IMG/VR virus record: IMGVR_UViG_3300012005_000011
Span: 1 to 44,375 of that record
Source of the DNA: a virus
Direction: 5' to 3' (one strand)
Length of the DNA stretch: 44,375 nt
In this document: positions 11,837 through 20,076 of the stretch, in pieces
How the letters are laid out: every line of letters begins with the position of its first letter
How positions within the stretch are numbered: position 1 is the first letter of the stretch
Position numbers and translations under genes: made by a program
The notes under the pieces: model-generated
Databases searched by the model: none
Seen by the model: only the letters and a program-made list of their open reading frames with translations
Told to the model about the DNA's origin: nothing

Positions 11837-12609
11837 TGAGTATGTTATTGAGTATGGGGTCGTGCCCTTTTTGTAAGGGCGGAGTTAGAACCCCCTGTTT
11901 TGCAACCTACTCAAATGGCTACAATTGCTTCACTTGCGGTAAGAAGAAAGTGGAAAGCAATGAGGCTAAAGCGTGGAAGCCATTAAGTCAAAACACATAT
12001 AAGAACATGCAATTACCACAACTCACTAATAATATTAGTCAATTTAGTTTAGAAGTTCTACAATGGCTCTATAAATACTACGTATTTGATGATTTAATCA
12101 AGAAATATAAAATAGCATATGTCCCCGAAGTCAACAGCTTAGTACTTCCAGTGTTTGAGGGTGAGAAATTAATTAGTTATCAACAAAGAAGTTTCCCAAA
12201 GAAGGGATTTATTACAAATGGAGACAAAACGTCACCATTTCTTATTAAATGTACCGCCGGACAAGAAAACACAGTGTATTTAGTAGAAGATTACATAAGT
12301 GCTATAAGATTAGGTGAGCACGTCAACGTTATATGTTTATTCGGCGTACATATCAGCCTTGTCATGCTTAAATTTATTGAAAATATCGACATGAACGTTA
12401 AAATATGGCTTGATCCCGATGCTCCGGGAATAAAAGCGTCAGAAGACCTACTTGCTAGAGTGACCAAAAGCATGTTATACTGTGCAAAATACCGAGCGTT
12501 CGCTGTGAGAGAGCCCAAAACTGTTGAGGTGATATATACACCTAAACAACCTAAAGACTACTGTGATGCAGAATTAAAAGAGATTCTGAATTCGCGAATT
12601 GAGAAGTAG
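11836..12609 (+). CDS. DNA primase, zinc-finger plus TOPRIM, no helicase domain (257 aa)
   Basis: Four cysteines in CPFC (10, 13) and CFTC (31, 34) form a zinc-binding domain like that of T7 gp4, which reads the primer start site. The TOPRIM fold follows: VYLVEDYISAIRLGE at about 150 supplies the acidic residue and IWLDPDAPG at about 192 the DxD metal site. At 257 residues it lacks the helicase half of T7 gp4; the ring helicase is a separate gene at 13540-14799. The start overlaps the previous stop (TAATG), and GAGGAGG precedes it. Confidence 0.85.
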   Translation: MSMLLSMGSCPFCKGGVRTPCFATYSNGYNCFTCGKKKVESNEAKAWKPLSQNTYKNMQLPQLTNNISQFSLEVLQWLYKYYVFDDLIKKYKIAYVPEVNSLVLPVFEGEKLISYQQRSFPKKGFITNGDKTSPFLIKCTAGQENTVYLVEDYISAIRLGEHVNVICLFGVHISLVMLKFIENIDMNVKIWLDPDAPGIKASEDLLARVTKSMLYCAKYRAFAVREPKTVEVIYTPKQPKDYCDAELKEILNSRIEK

Positions 12610-12706
12610 GGGTGTTTGCTGTTCGGGAACACAATTAAGTCGTTGATTATACAGGAGAAAAGGAGTATTTAGATAAACATAATTAACATTATAGGAGAAC
12701 TAAAGA

Positions 12707-13258
12707 GTGCAAATAGTTAAAGGTATAGGGATTATCATCCCTTTGTGTTTCTCACTTGCAGTGGGAAGTTATGGCTATAATCAGTTGGTTATAGAGAAGA
12801 AAGTAAAAGTAGCATATACAGAGCAACAAGTGGTACAGATTTACGAGCGTTTAGCACGTAATTCTGGAGAACAGGGCTTTCCAGCATTAACAATATTGGA
12901 TTCTCCGGTAATAAATGCGTGGACAGATGGCATAAACATCACTATTACAACAGGAATACTAAAAGTGTTCCAGAATGATGATGAATTAGCCTTGGTATTA
13001 GCTCATGAAATGGGTCATTATATGAATCACGACCCACAAAGGGGTTATGGGGACATAACATCTAATGATACAGAGGCTCATGCTGACAAGATGGGTGCTT
13101 ATATCATGATGAGGGCTGGATTTGACGAATGTAAAGGGAAAGAGATTATGCACGTATTCAAGCATTTGTTTGGAGACACTGCAAATCCCATGGGACACCC
13201 AGACTTTGCATACAGATATGACCAGTTAGATCTGCCATTGTGCCATAAGTTATTTTAA
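12707..13258 (+). CDS. M48-type zinc metalloprotease with membrane anchor (183 aa)
   Basis: LVLAHEMGHYMNHDP carries the HExxH zinc site (H100, E101, H104), and DTEAHADKMGA supplies the third ligand (E123), the arrangement of M48 peptidases. Residues 5-24 are a hydrophobic signal or anchor, so the enzyme should act at or beyond the inner membrane. The start is GTG with TAGGAGA at good spacing; no ATG fits. M48 peptidases such as HtpX and BepA do membrane or envelope quality control; a phage copy inside a replication operon is unusual. The 97-base gap before it has a five-bp hairpin and no gene. Confidence 0.85.
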   Translation: MQIVKGIGIIIPLCFSLAVGSYGYNQLVIEKKVKVAYTEQQVVQIYERLARNSGEQGFPALTILDSPVINAWTDGINITITTGILKVFQNDDELALVLAHEMGHYMNHDPQRGYGDITSNDTEAHADKMGAYIMMRAGFDECKGKEIMHVFKHLFGDTANPMGHPDFAYRYDQLDLPLCHKLF

Positions 13259-13267
13259 GGGGAAAAA

Positions 13268-13513
13268 ATGTCTACACACATTAACAAACGTTACCATTTT
13301 CTAAATGATGTGACGGGAAAAGATACAATTCTTGAGCTAGATTTAGGGGCACAGGAAGTAGCTGTGTTGATGTATGAGGGCACTGAGCAGGAATACCCTT
13401 ACGTTGCTACATTAAAACCCGAGCACAACACAACTCTGTTGATGTCTGTGCTTGATCTATTCACGCAGGGATGTGGTATTAAGCACGTAGAATACGTAAC
13501 TATTCAAGAGTAG
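13268..13513 (+). CDS. Unknown protein (81 aa)
   Basis: MSTHINKRYHFLNDVTGKDT follows AAGGGG. It is acidic with alternating beta-prone stretches (ILELDLGAQEVAVLMYEGTE) and a late Cys. It sits between the metalloprotease and the helicase. No family recognised. Confidence 0.7.
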   Translation: MSTHINKRYHFLNDVTGKDTILELDLGAQEVAVLMYEGTEQEYPYVATLKPEHNTTLLMSVLDLFTQGCGIKHVEYVTIQE

Positions 13514-13539
13514 TATATATAAATCTCTGGGAGGGGACA

Positions 13540-14799
13540 ATGACAGTTATACAACCAAAGGATATAATTTTAGAGACAGCGCTGCTCTCAGCTATGTCTC
13601 ATAGGCAGAATTTCACGTTATACGTGAATTCTGTCGATCATAATAGAGTGCTGCCTACCACTAAGCTGCTGCTTGCTGACTATGCGAGGTACTTCGAGCT
13701 GTACAAAGAGCATGATACTGTCGATTTTGGACAGTTTCAAACACAATTCACACAGAATTGGCACAATAAAGACCTTGATGTTCTTGATATTGAGTATTAC
13801 AGGGATTATGTGTTCCCAGCAATTTCCAAAGTGGAAAGTGGAAACTCAGAAGAATGCCTATTGGGGCTTATGCACAAGCAAACTGCCGAGGAACTCTCGG
13901 AAGTTGCCAATAATAAGTTTGATGTTACCAAACTTCGGGAGATATTAGCAAAATATGAAGAAAGGGAACAATTAATATTCTTAGATAATGATAAAGAGGC
14001 TATTACAGCCGAAAATGTAGACTTGGAAGTGTTAGATAAAAACCAAGGCATCCCGTATTTCTTACCATCTTTACAAGAAAGTATGGGAGGTATTATCCAG
14101 GGTCAGTTTGTTGTCGTAAGTGCGGATAGCAACACGGGGAAGTCGGCGTTTGTGATTAGCCAAGCCGTACACGCCTTCCAACATGGGTTAGCTGGCCCTA
14201 TCCTTTATTTTAATTCAGAGGGTACACCCGGTGATATATATGCTAGATTCTGGAGTAATTTATACCGAGACAGTATTATTGCAGGAACTGAAGAAATTGT
14301 TAGGCAGCGTAATGACATACGAGAACAATTTAAACAGTCATACGACACTAATAAGTTGGTGGTATTTCAAATATATGGCAAGAATATTGCTTATATTAGG
14401 AGTAAACTTAAGAAATATAAACCGTCCCTTGTTATCATTGACATGCTCGACACTCTTGCGGATGTTGAAGATCCTATAACATTAAAGAAACTTTATGATA
14501 ATATACGTGGACTTTCATTAGAATACTGTGCTATCATAGGTACTACACAGTCAGGAAACACGGAGTATTTTAATAAAGAAGATGGGAGTTACAAGACAAA
14601 GAGGTTTTTAACAGATAAGGACGTGTTAGGTTGTAAAGCAAAGAGTGCTAGTGCTGAGACAATGATTGCTATTGGTAGGGATGCTAACAACCCTCTCTTG
14701 AGGTTTATAAGCACACCAAAGACTAAGCGCGGAGCACCTGTCACTGTTACATGCCAGATTGATACGAAGTATTCGCTTTATAAAGAAATTACTTTCTAG
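13540..14799 (+). CDS. Replicative helicase, RecA-fold DnaB/gp4C type (419 aa)
   Basis: An N-terminal helical domain (about 1-160) precedes a RecA-type ATPase: GQFVVVSADSNTGKSAF gives the Walker A loop near 195-203, LVIIDMLDTL the Walker B, and IIGTTQSG the loop that senses nucleotide and DNA. This is the layout of DnaB-family and T7 gp4 C-terminal helicases, which form a ring on the lagging strand. A separate primase lies upstream. The start has GGGAGGGGAC at good spacing. Confidence 0.8.
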   Translation: MTVIQPKDIILETALLSAMSHRQNFTLYVNSVDHNRVLPTTKLLLADYARYFELYKEHDTVDFGQFQTQFTQNWHNKDLDVLDIEYYRDYVFPAISKVESGNSEECLLGLMHKQTAEELSEVANNKFDVTKLREILAKYEEREQLIFLDNDKEAITAENVDLEVLDKNQGIPYFLPSLQESMGGIIQGQFVVVSADSNTGKSAFVISQAVHAFQHGLAGPILYFNSEGTPGDIYARFWSNLYRDSIIAGTEEIVRQRNDIREQFKQSYDTNKLVVFQIYGKNIAYIRSKLKKYKPSLVIIDMLDTLADVEDPITLKKLYDNIRGLSLEYCAIIGTTQSGNTEYFNKEDGSYKTKRFLTDKDVLGCKAKSASAETMIAIGRDANNPLLRFISTPKTKRGAPVTVTCQIDTKYSLYKEITF

Positions 14800-14807
14800 G
14801 GGGCATT

Positions 14808-14987
14808 ATGATAGAACTTAAAGACACTACAGAATCACCAATTAAGGACTTCTTAAACATTGAAGTGGGTGAAGTTTTTAGATGGCATAATGGGAGAACA
14901 TACATTAAGATATCAGAGAGTAATGCTGCCCTAATGTTAGAAGATGATGATTTGGAAGATATGAAAGAAGTGATTCCACTACATTAA
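14808..14987 (+). CDS. Small acidic unknown protein (59 aa)
   Basis: MIELKDTTESPIKDFLNIEV starts after AGGGGGCATT and ends at a TAA at 14985. The C-terminal half is very acidic (LEDDDLEDMKE). It fills the gap between the helicase and the methylase. No family recognised. Confidence 0.65.
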   Translation: MIELKDTTESPIKDFLNIEVGEVFRWHNGRTYIKISESNAALMLEDDDLEDMKEVIPLH

Positions 14988-14996
14988 GGGGTTAAT

Positions 14997-15053
14997 ATGA
15001 CTAATTTTTGTGTTATCGATCTTGAGGTGTGTTATGAAATATATGGGTTCTAA
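14997..15053 (+). CDS. Possible leader peptide overlapping the methylase start (18 aa)
   Basis: MTNFCVIDLEVCYEIYGF has a good site (AAGGGG) and ends 18 bases inside the methylase gene in another frame. It may couple or tune methylase translation, or be chance. Confidence 0.3.
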   Translation: MTNFCVIDLEVCYEIYGF

Positions 15054-15756
15054 AAGACTTTTAGCTAAACACATATTGCCTATCATCTTAAAAGATAGGC
15101 AAGAGGGACAATGGTATGTAGAGCCTTTCTGTGGAGGCTGTAACACTCTTTCAGAGGTTACAGGCAATAGAATAGGGGCCGATAGTCATAGATACCTTAT
15201 AGGGATGTGGGATGCAGTCTCAGTCAGAGGCTGGTTGCCTCCTGAAGAAGTTACAGAGGTAACATATCATGTATTAAAGAATCTATCAAAAGGTGGATTG
15301 TACGGCCCTGAATGTAACGCAACTATTGGCTATGTCGGATTTACACATACGTTTGGCAGTCAATGGATGCGCGGCTGGGCAAAAAACACTAGGGGAGATA
15401 ATTATTCAAGACAAGCATATAACAGTGCTGTTAAACAGTTTCCTAAATTACGTGGAGTTATATTTAAACACAGCCATTATGCAGATCTAAAAATACCAGA
15501 GAACAGTATCATATACTGTGACCCGCCGTATGCTGGTACAGAGAAATACAGAAAAATGCCGTTTAGTCACTCTCAATTCTGGGAGCAATGTAGTAATTGG
15601 GTGTTTGATGGACACAAAGTATTTGTTAGTGAATATAATGCCCCTAGTGATTGGGTTTGTGTGTGGAGTAAAGAGGTTAATTGTAACGTTAATAATAAAA
15701 CAACCGGACCTTCAAAACCCGTAGAAAAACTATTTGTTCATAGGAGTCAGGTATGA
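15034..15756 (+). CDS. dam: DNA adenine methyltransferase, D12/Dam class (240 aa)
   Basis: MKYMGSKRLLAKHILP is the Dam-type N-terminal motif; VEPFCGGCN is the SAM-binding motif I, and CDPPYAGT contains the DPPY catalytic motif. It would add a methyl group to N6 of adenine, probably to shield phage DNA or mark strands; target GATC is likely by family but not shown. The start at 15034 has GAGGTG upstream; the open frame extends to 15010 without a good site. The stop overlaps the next ATG (ATGA). Confidence 0.9.
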   Translation: MKYMGSKRLLAKHILPIILKDRQEGQWYVEPFCGGCNTLSEVTGNRIGADSHRYLIGMWDAVSVRGWLPPEEVTEVTYHVLKNLSKGGLYGPECNATIGYVGFTHTFGSQWMRGWAKNTRGDNYSRQAYNSAVKQFPKLRGVIFKHSHYADLKIPENSIIYCDPPYAGTEKYRKMPFSHSQFWEQCSNWVFDGHKVFVSEYNAPSDWVCVWSKEVNCNVNNKTTGPSKPVEKLFVHRSQV

Positions 15757-15893
15757 GTTTCTCAAAAGACTTCCCAAAGTGTTCTACATGTGGGTCTGAA
15801 ATGTATGAGGGTTCACCATACTATTATTTCTGTTTGGCTAATGGTTCTCACATAGGCAAACCTATCCACCGTTTGTTATGTGAGAAAACGTAA
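15753..15893 (+). CDS. Small zinc-ribbon-like protein (46 aa)
   Basis: MSFSKDFPKCSTCGSEMYEG shows CSTCG and two later cysteines (YYFCLANG and RLLCEKT), so a four-Cys zinc site is possible. It overlaps the methylase stop and ends just before the polymerase. Function unknown. Confidence 0.65.
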   Translation: MSFSKDFPKCSTCGSEMYEGSPYYYFCLANGSHIGKPIHRLLCEKT

Positions 15894-15911
15894 ACTATGG
15901 AGCCGTATACT

Positions 15912-18113
15912 ATGACAAGATTTATGGTTTTTGATTGTGAAACAAGTATAAGCTCTGGCCCCCACGGGCCAGCGGCTAAAGAAACACAAAATGATTTCTA
16001 CACAGTAATTTGTGGCGATACCCCACAGAATGTGCAAGTTATGCACGAAGTAGGTGGATATAATCGTCAATTACCACCTCAAGCAGTAAAAATGCTCGAT
16101 CATGCAGATGTTATTGTGGGGCACAACCTTCCGTTTGATCTCTCATACATTTATAAGATGCGAGAATTTACAGCGTTTCTTAAACGTGGTGGACAGGCTT
16201 GGGATACTCAAATTGCAGAATATCTTATGTCAGGTCAACGACATAGCTTCGCTTCCTTATCAGAGCTACAAGAGATTTACTTAGGGCGAAAGATTAAAGA
16301 AAGTAGGATCAGTTCGCTTTTCAAGCGAGGTATCGGGGCAGACTTAATAGTGTCTGCGCGGACACGATGTAAACGCGTATTTGCCTTGTATGAGAAGTAT
16401 GCCTTGTCAGATGGTGTAACCACAATGCAGGTGTTTCAGAAACAATATGCCTTAGCAAAGCAAATGGGAATGTTAGATGTGATAAAAACATACAATAATT
16501 ATATGCTATGTTTATTGATTGTAGAAAACACTGGTATTCCTGTGGACATGGTGAACTGTGAGAAGACATTACGTGACTTCAAGCTTAAAGCATTGACATA
16601 TCTTGCAGAGGCAACAGCTATTGTAACGCCAATGTGGGACGATAGACTTCACCCATTCAGTGTAAATAGCAACAAAGACAAGAGTGCTATTCTTTTTGGT
16701 GGGGAATACATCATTAAGAAGAAAGTATGGGATGGTATGTATAAGAATGGGAATCCAAAGTATAAACGTGTTGATGAAATCATACCCATAAAGGGGTTTA
16801 ACGTACCCACTCACATAACAACCGAAGGAGCCAAATTGGGACAATTTGCAACTGGCGCAGACATTGTTGAGAAGATATATCAAACCTCTAAGAACCCTAC
16901 CCTTATAAGGTACTGTGAACTGCAACGCCTTGCTATGACATACAACAAGATGTGCTCTACATACCTTGAGCCATTCTTAAAGTTGTCAATAGACGGACTT
17001 TTGTATCCAAACTTTAACAATACGTTGACAATCACATCACGCTTGTCAAGCTCAAAGCCTAATTTACAGAACGTTCCCAGCAAAGGTGGTATGTTATTAC
17101 CAATTCAAGGGCAATTGGTAGCACCAAAGGGCTGGACATGTGTTAGTGCAGATTATAGTCAGCTAGAGATATACATTAGTGCCTATTTGGCCAATGACCC
17201 ACAGCTAACAGATGACCTGCTAGCTGGTATTTGTTTCCATTGTAAAAGGTTGTCTTATGCTAAAGAGTATGCCGAGGGAAAACCCTATGCTGAGATATAT
17301 AAATTAGCTAAGGTTGATAAAGTGCCATTATGGGATGAAAAGAGAACAAAGGCTAAAACAATCTCATATCAAAAGGCATATGGTGCAAGTCCAAGGAGTT
17401 TAGCACTCACTACCGGCTTGCCAGAAGAGGTCATAAAAGAAATCTTTGTTCAGGAGGATTTAGAATACCCGCAAGTGGCATTGTTTAATAAGAGTGTTAT
17501 TGATCAGGTGAACGCCAGCAAAAAACCTTCGCTAGCCATCAACATCCCCGGAGCTAAAAAGCGTGGTGGGAAAGACAGTAAGAAGTTTATAGCAGGGATG
17601 GAACTATTACCAATTATAGACAATTCTGGTAACATTACATTTGATAATGGGGAGTATAGAAATGTTGGCTTTTATAGGGCAGTTACAGGCAAACGTTATA
17701 GTTTCGAGGAAGTGGGCAGACTCGACTTCAGAGGAAATCTTAAGAGAGGATTTAGCACGACCCAAACAAAAAACTATCACATCCAAGGAACTGCTAGTGA
17801 TGTGCAGGCAACTTCTTCAGCCGCTTTAATACCACTACTCCTAAAGAACCCAGACAAGATTAAGATGGTGAACGAAATACATGATAGTAAGTGGTTTTTG
17901 GTTAAGAATGAGTTTTTAACTCGCATGATACCTATCATTTGTGAGATTATGGAGAATGTACCAAAGAACTTTAAGGAGCAATTAAAGGTTGATATGCCAT
18001 TTAGAATTCCAGTAGATTTCAAAGTTGGGATTAATTTCGCTGAACTGATTGAATATAAATTGTCAGAGGAACCCCTTGTGGCGAGTTGTGACATGACGTA
18101 TAATAGTAAATAG
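15912..18113 (+). CDS. Family A DNA polymerase with 3'-5' exonuclease (733 aa)
   Basis: MVFDCETS at the start is exonuclease motif I (DxE), and HNLPFDLSYI motif II. Polymerase motif A is SADYSQLEIY (about 413), motif B RTKAKTISYQKAYGA (about 477; R, K and Y at the T7 positions), motif C NEIHDSKW (about 655). The Tyr in motif B matches T7. Motif C reads HDS where family A normally has HDE, a change next to the catalytic Asp. Length is close to T7 gp5 (704). I start at the ATG with GGAG nine bases upstream (15912); another ATG at 15897 would add five residues. It is the phage replicase. Confidence 0.9.
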   Translation: MTRFMVFDCETSISSGPHGPAAKETQNDFYTVICGDTPQNVQVMHEVGGYNRQLPPQAVKMLDHADVIVGHNLPFDLSYIYKMREFTAFLKRGGQAWDTQIAEYLMSGQRHSFASLSELQEIYLGRKIKESRISSLFKRGIGADLIVSARTRCKRVFALYEKYALSDGVTTMQVFQKQYALAKQMGMLDVIKTYNNYMLCLLIVENTGIPVDMVNCEKTLRDFKLKALTYLAEATAIVTPMWDDRLHPFSVNSNKDKSAILFGGEYIIKKKVWDGMYKNGNPKYKRVDEIIPIKGFNVPTHITTEGAKLGQFATGADIVEKIYQTSKNPTLIRYCELQRLAMTYNKMCSTYLEPFLKLSIDGLLYPNFNNTLTITSRLSSSKPNLQNVPSKGGMLLPIQGQLVAPKGWTCVSADYSQLEIYISAYLANDPQLTDDLLAGICFHCKRLSYAKEYAEGKPYAEIYKLAKVDKVPLWDEKRTKAKTISYQKAYGASPRSLALTTGLPEEVIKEIFVQEDLEYPQVALFNKSVIDQVNASKKPSLAINIPGAKKRGGKDSKKFIAGMELLPIIDNSGNITFDNGEYRNVGFYRAVTGKRYSFEEVGRLDFRGNLKRGFSTTQTKNYHIQGTASDVQATSSAALIPLLLKNPDKIKMVNEIHDSKWFLVKNEFLTRMIPIICEIMENVPKNFKEQLKVDMPFRIPVDFKVGINFAELIEYKLSEEPLVASCDMTYNSK

Positions 18114-18137
18114 TAGTATAACTGAGGAGAGGAAAGC

Positions 18138-18728
18138 ATGGCAGATATTAAGGACGGAACAGAGAGTAAACAAAAGGCGGAATATGTTTCACATTCAATT
18201 ATTAAACGTGGAGGTTCTGACTACATACAGTTAGTATACAAGCGAATGGACGGTGATGCTCCCGGAACTGAAAACACAACAGGTGCATTTGTCTCTGCAC
18301 TGGATGAAGCTAGTAAGACGGTAATTAAAGCTGGTGGTACATTCGTTGTTGTTAAAGTTAAACAAGGGAACTTTTGGAATCTCTCAAAGGTTGAGAACAT
18401 TAGTACATATGTAGAGAAAGCACCAAGCACATATCAAAAAAAGTCGTACGGCGGTGGTACGGGCACTTCAGCGGGTTCAACATATAATACAGCAGGTATT
18501 AAAACGGGCGCCGTTCTTCATGATGCATGTGCATTAGTTGGTGTTGGTGGTACCATAGCAGCAGTTAAGAAAGTTGCAGAAGAACTGTTGCATCTTAGCT
18601 ATGAGTTAGAGGCTAATATAACAGCGGGTAAATACACGCCCACAACAGCAACTAAGACTACAGCACCTGTCGCTAAGAGAGCAACGCCAGTTGTTGAAGA
18701 CACAAGCCTTGATAACATAGACTACTAA
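18138..18728 (+). CDS. Single-stranded-DNA-binding-like protein (196 aa)
   Basis: A beta-rich first half (about 15-95) is followed by a flexible Gly/Thr/Ser linker (SYGGGTGTSAGSTYN) and an acidic, aromatic tail (EDTSLDNIDY). That plan, right after the polymerase, matches phage SSBs such as T7 gp2.5, whose acidic tail binds polymerase and helicase. No sequence motif proves it. GAGGAGAGG precedes the start. The stop is followed at once by the next ATG. Confidence 0.6.
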   Translation: MADIKDGTESKQKAEYVSHSIIKRGGSDYIQLVYKRMDGDAPGTENTTGAFVSALDEASKTVIKAGGTFVVVKVKQGNFWNLSKVENISTYVEKAPSTYQKKSYGGGTGTSAGSTYNTAGIKTGAVLHDACALVGVGGTIAAVKKVAEELLHLSYELEANITAGKYTPTTATKTTAPVAKRATPVVEDTSLDNIDY

Positions 18729-19252
18729 TGTCTACAAAAAGGTATATTTCTGCAAAATATATGATTCTCGCTAAAACCATAAAGCAGCCCTCTGGCTGCT
18801 GGTTTTGGCAAGGTTCATTAAATACCGGGTATGGAGAAGTACATAAAAATTATTGGGGTAAGTTTTATGGGGTTACTAGAGCACACCAGTTATCCTATAT
18901 AGTTTATAATGGTAATTATGATAGGGATTTATTAATATTACATAGTTGTAATAATAAACAGTGTGTTAATCCAAAACATTTGAGATGTGGTACACATAAA
19001 GATAATGCGCAGGATTATATGAATACAGGTAAATTTATTTCATATTTTAGTACTAGTAAATGGAATCATAACGAAATGTGTGTTAAGGGTGAGGATGTTG
19101 GAACATCCAAACTTACTGAAACACAAATATTTGAGATAAGGGAATTATTAAAAGCTGGTAATTTACTACAGCGAGAAATAGGTGCTCTATATGGTGTTCA
19201 TCAAGTAACCATAAGCAAGCTAAAACACAACCTACGTTGGAGACATGTATAA
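18728..19252 (+). CDS. HNH homing endonuclease with C-terminal HTH (174 aa)
   Basis: The HNH_3-like core includes CWFWQGSLNTGYGEV, then ILHSCNNKQCVNPKHLRCGT, with HSC, NP and HL motifs typical of zinc-stabilised HNH nucleases. The C-terminal part (LTETQIFEIRELLKAGNLLQ, then ITISKL-type turn) is a helix-turn-helix for DNA recognition. It sits between SSB and nuclease genes with one-base overlaps, and looks like a neatly inserted mobile gene. It has no ribosome binding site of its own other than the end of the SSB gene. Confidence 0.85.
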   Translation: MSTKRYISAKYMILAKTIKQPSGCWFWQGSLNTGYGEVHKNYWGKFYGVTRAHQLSYIVYNGNYDRDLLILHSCNNKQCVNPKHLRCGTHKDNAQDYMNTGKFISYFSTSKWNHNEMCVKGEDVGTSKLTETQIFEIRELLKAGNLLQREIGALYGVHQVTISKLKHNLRWRHV

Positions 19253-20013
19253 TGGCACATTGGTACTCAAAAGAAGGTGAGACAGCTTACGAGGTTATGG
19301 GCACGAATGGTAAAATGCGTGACACTACACTGAGGGATGCTAAAAAGTATGGGTATAGCCCGAGTGTGACTACAATTTTAGGAATTGTAAATAAAGAAGC
19401 GCTGAACATTTGGAAAATGAACCAATTATTTGATGCTATGGTGGCTAGCCCGCCCAAAAAGTTTAAGGATGATGGAGCAAAGGCCAGCTATAAACGGATG
19501 GTAATGGCGGAAAGTGCGCGGAAAGGCAGAGAAGCTGCGGACAGAGGTACAGAAATACATGACGCATTAGATAAATACATCAAGGATGGTGTTATAGTAG
19601 AAGGTATGGATCAATTTGTGTCTCCAGTGATTCAACTTCTCCTTTCCAGATTTGGGAATGTAGAATGGATACCAGAAATGTCCTTTACACATCCAGATAG
19701 ATTTGGTGGTAAGTGCGACTTACACGCCAAGCCCTGTGAAGCATTCCCCAATGGCGTTATTCTTGACTTCAAGACAAAGGCAACAGAGAACTTTAAAGGC
19801 GTGAAAGCATATCAGGAAAACTGTTTACAGTTGGTGGCCTATAGACTTGGATTTAATTTACCTAAGGCTGAATGTTTCAACCTGTTCATCTCTACACACA
19901 CCACCGGGGATATGATGCTCCATATGTGGAAAGAAGAGGACTGTAAGAAATCAGAAGTCATGTTTTATCATTTGTTGCGTTACTGGCAATTAAATAATAA
20001 TTTAGTTGCATAA
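19252..20013 (+). CDS. PD-(D/E)XK nuclease, RecB/Cas4-like (253 aa)
   Basis: The signature parts are DRGTEIHDALDKYI (conserved helix), RFGGKCDLHA (the first metal-binding Asp near 157) and VILDFKTKA (D-x-K near 171-173), followed by YQENCLQLVAYRLGF. This is the phage exonuclease subtype of the RecB-like family, usually a recombination or end-processing 5'-3' exonuclease. It overlaps the HNH stop (TAATG); the ATG at 19252 has GGAG upstream, so I prefer it to 19237. Confidence 0.8.
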   Translation: MAHWYSKEGETAYEVMGTNGKMRDTTLRDAKKYGYSPSVTTILGIVNKEALNIWKMNQLFDAMVASPPKKFKDDGAKASYKRMVMAESARKGREAADRGTEIHDALDKYIKDGVIVEGMDQFVSPVIQLLLSRFGNVEWIPEMSFTHPDRFGGKCDLHAKPCEAFPNGVILDFKTKATENFKGVKAYQENCLQLVAYRLGFNLPKAECFNLFISTHTTGDMMLHMWKEEDCKKSEVMFYHLLRYWQLNNNLVA

Positions 20014-20034
20014 TAATTAAAACTATATTATAAT
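20006..20034 (+). promoter_or_regulatory. Internal sigma70 promoter
   Basis: TTGCAT (20006-20011), 17 bases, TATAAT (20029-20034). It lies in the end of the nuclease gene and the short gap before the AAA+ ATPase, so it gives a second start for the second half of the replication operon. It uses the same -35 word as the promoters at 7925 and 8742. Confidence 0.7.
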
Positions 20035-20076
20035 AAAAACAAGTGATAAATAAACTGGGTAACTAAGGGGAACATC

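Noticed and set aside
10670-18113. 2-aminoadenine (Z) genome system
   Set aside because: A MazZ-like domain and a family A polymerase are present, but PurZ is absent from the whole circle, and the polymerase is T7-like.
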